Assembly (NCBI GenBank): GCA_003645435.1
Contig: QNFD01000137.1
Coordinates: 1-6,961, forward strand
Direction: 5' to 3'
DNA: 6,961 bases
Origin: Gammaproteobacteria bacterium
GTDB lineage: Bacteria > Pseudomonadota > Gammaproteobacteria > GCA-001735895
Below are positions 5,741-6,961 of this stretch, piece after piece (the first letter of the stretch is position 1; each line of letters opens with the position of its first letter). The notes beneath the pieces are model-generated. The model worked only from the letters and a program-made list of their open reading frames with translations. It ran no database searches and was not told the origin of the DNA. Position numbers and translations under genes: made by a program.

Positions 5741-6961
5741 ATGAATTATCAGCAAACCTCGATAAGGCATAGTGCGCTGGGATGGGTGAAGAAATCCATA
5801 GACGACAATCTGTCCGAGATCAAAGCCGACATCAAGCTGTATATCGAGGAAGACAATCCGCCTCTGCTCGACTCTATCAAGGAGCGCCTCGGCGTAATTC
5901 GTGGAGTATTGATGATGGTCGAGCATTATGGCGCAGCCATGTTGGCCGAGGAAATGCTGTCGTTATGCGAATTTATTAGTGAACATAAGAAGGATAAGAG
6001 CGATCAATCCCTCGAGGTACTGTTACGCGCGGTGTTGCAGCTTCCCGATTATCTGGAACATATACAATCTGGTAATCGTGATATTCCAATTGCCATATTA
6101 CCGCTGCTAAATGATATTCGAGCGGTAAGAAATCAGGATCTTTTTTCCGAAAAATTACTTTTCCTGCCCGATCTGTCAATGCATTCGGATGGTGCTGAAG
6201 CAGAGAGCATCGATGCTCGCAGCAACCAGGCGTCGAAGATGCTGGCAAAAAAATTACGTCCGATATATCAGTATGGTTTAGTCAATATCATCCAGGAAAA
6301 ATCCATCGAGGACAATTTGAGACGCCTGGAAAAGGTTTGTGAAACCCTTGAAGAACGATCATTTTCTGAACAGGTGGCGAGAATATGGTGGATTATCGGC
6401 GCATTGCTTGAATCGATTTCGCGTCAGCAACTTGAGTTGGGCGTATCAATCAAGAGTCTTTTGGCTAAGGTCGATGCACTGTTTAGGGTAATTCTGATTA
6501 TTGGAGAAGGAGGGTTGCTGCAACGGCAGCCCGTCGATCTGATCAAGAATTTCCTTTTTTATATTGCCCAGCCCGAGTGCGACGGGCCCAAAACCCAGGC
6601 CATAAAAACGGCTTATCGACTCGAGCAATTTTTACCCAGTGAGGCCAGTCGCAGCAAGGTTCTGGATAATATTGCCAGCCCGAATCAGGCCTTGCTAAAG
6701 ACTGTTGCAGAGGCGATGAAAGTCGATATCGAAACCGTAAAATCTACCCTCGAGGTATATGTCAATGGTGATTTGAGCAATCTGGATTTGCTCAAAGATG
6801 TACCGAAAGAGCTTCATATTATTTCTGATACCCTGGCGATGATTGGACTTGGGCAGCAACGCCAGCTAATCGAATCACAAATTCTTTCGGTGAAGACTAT
6901 TTTGGATGGTGATTTTACCGGTAGCGAAGAAAAACTGCTGTCGATGGCAGCGGAATTGCTC
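5741..6961 (+). CDS. chpA: Hybrid chemosensory histidine kinase ChpA (PilL), N-terminal part
   Basis: ChpA is the CheA-type kinase of the Pil-Chp system; full proteins have about 2000-2500 residues with several Hpt domains, an HATPase core, a CheW-like region and a receiver. Only the first 407 codons are here; the frame is open to the right edge. Conserved N-terminal features include ALGWVKKSI (12-20), VEHYGAAMLAEEM (60-72), the SLEVLLRAVLQLPDYLEHIQSGNRDIPIAILPLLNDIRA block (90-128) and LFLPDLS (140-146). A second helical unit follows at about 165-290 (MLAKKLRPIYQYGL, IWWIIGALLESISR). This is the FimL-like N-terminal region. At residues 51-55 the sequence GVIRG stands where a working Hpt would have HxxKG, so this domain probably does not accept phosphate. 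The ATG at 5741 fits the family N-terminus; the nearest Shine-Dalgarno-like AGAGG (5721-5725) is 15 bases away, so coupling to pilJ is likely. Confidence 0.94.
   Translation, partial: MNYQQTSIRHSALGWVKKSIDDNLSEIKADIKLYIEEDNPPLLDSIKERLGVIRGVLMMVEHYGAAMLAEEMLSLCEFISEHKKDKSDQSLEVLLRAVLQLPDYLEHIQSGNRDIPIAILPLLNDIRAVRNQDLFSEKLLFLPDLSMHSDGAEAESIDARSNQASKMLAKKLRPIYQYGLVNIIQEKSIEDNLRRLEKVCETLEERSFSEQVARIWWIIGALLESISRQQLELGVSIKSLLAKVDALFRVILIIGEGGLLQRQPVDLIKNFLFYIAQPECDGPKTQAIKTAYRLEQFLPSEASRSKVLDNIASPNQALLKTVAEAMKVDIETVKSTLEVYVNGDLSNLDLLKDVPKELHIISDTLAMIGLGQQRQLIESQILSVKTILDGDFTGSEEKLLSMAAELL

Noticed and set aside
5976..6248. Minus-strand open frame within chpA
   Set aside because: It is a shadow of the ChpA N-terminal region, which aligns with the family along its whole length.
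1..6961. CRISPR array, insertion sequence, tRNA or rRNA
   Set aside because: No periodic repeats, transposase-like frames, terminal inverted repeats or RNA gene signatures were seen; apart from the gshB-pilG region the window is almost fully coding with core genes.

Overview
The window carries the 5' part of a Pil-Chp (type IV pilus chemosensory) operon on the + strand. Divergent from it, on the - strand, is a short redox/cofactor pair, gshB and a flavin transferase gene. The gene order (gshB divergent from pilG-pilH-pilI-pilJ-chpA), the protein sequences and a moderate GC content all point to a gammaproteobacterium that makes twitching type IV pili. The nearest well-known layout is the Pseudomonas aeruginosa gshB/pilGHIJK-chpA locus. 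I cannot name the genus from the sequence alone.

Layout: 1-806 (-) is a partial ApbE-type FAD:protein FMN transferase lipoprotein that runs off the left edge. Its likely TTG start overlaps the 3' end of glutathione synthetase gshB (796-1752, -). Then comes a 433-base divergent intergenic region (1753-2185) with several inverted repeats and a TATAAT box 40 bases before pilG. On the + strand follow pilG (2186-2605, a CheY-like regulator with a GTG start), pilH (2646-3008, a second CheY-like regulator), pilI (3014-3547, CheW-like adaptor), pilJ (3593-5722, or from 3566; transmembrane chemoreceptor) and the first 407 codons of the giant hybrid kinase chpA (5741 to the right edge).

The + strand genes form one signalling chain. 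PilJ senses a periplasmic signal, PilI couples it to the ChpA kinase, and ChpA phosphorylates PilG and PilH, which in the known systems control pilus extension and retraction and cAMP level. No pilK (CheR-type methyltransferase) lies between pilJ and chpA, unlike in P. aeruginosa. The gene spacings are short, and two tiny reading frames (2602-2649 and 3544-3579) begin on ATGA overlaps with the upstream stop codons, which may couple translation.

I see no mobile element, CRISPR array, tRNA/rRNA or clearly new system. The most interesting points are the mini-ORF couplers, the missing pilK, the degenerate Hpt-like motif at the ChpA N-terminus, and the structured intergenic region.
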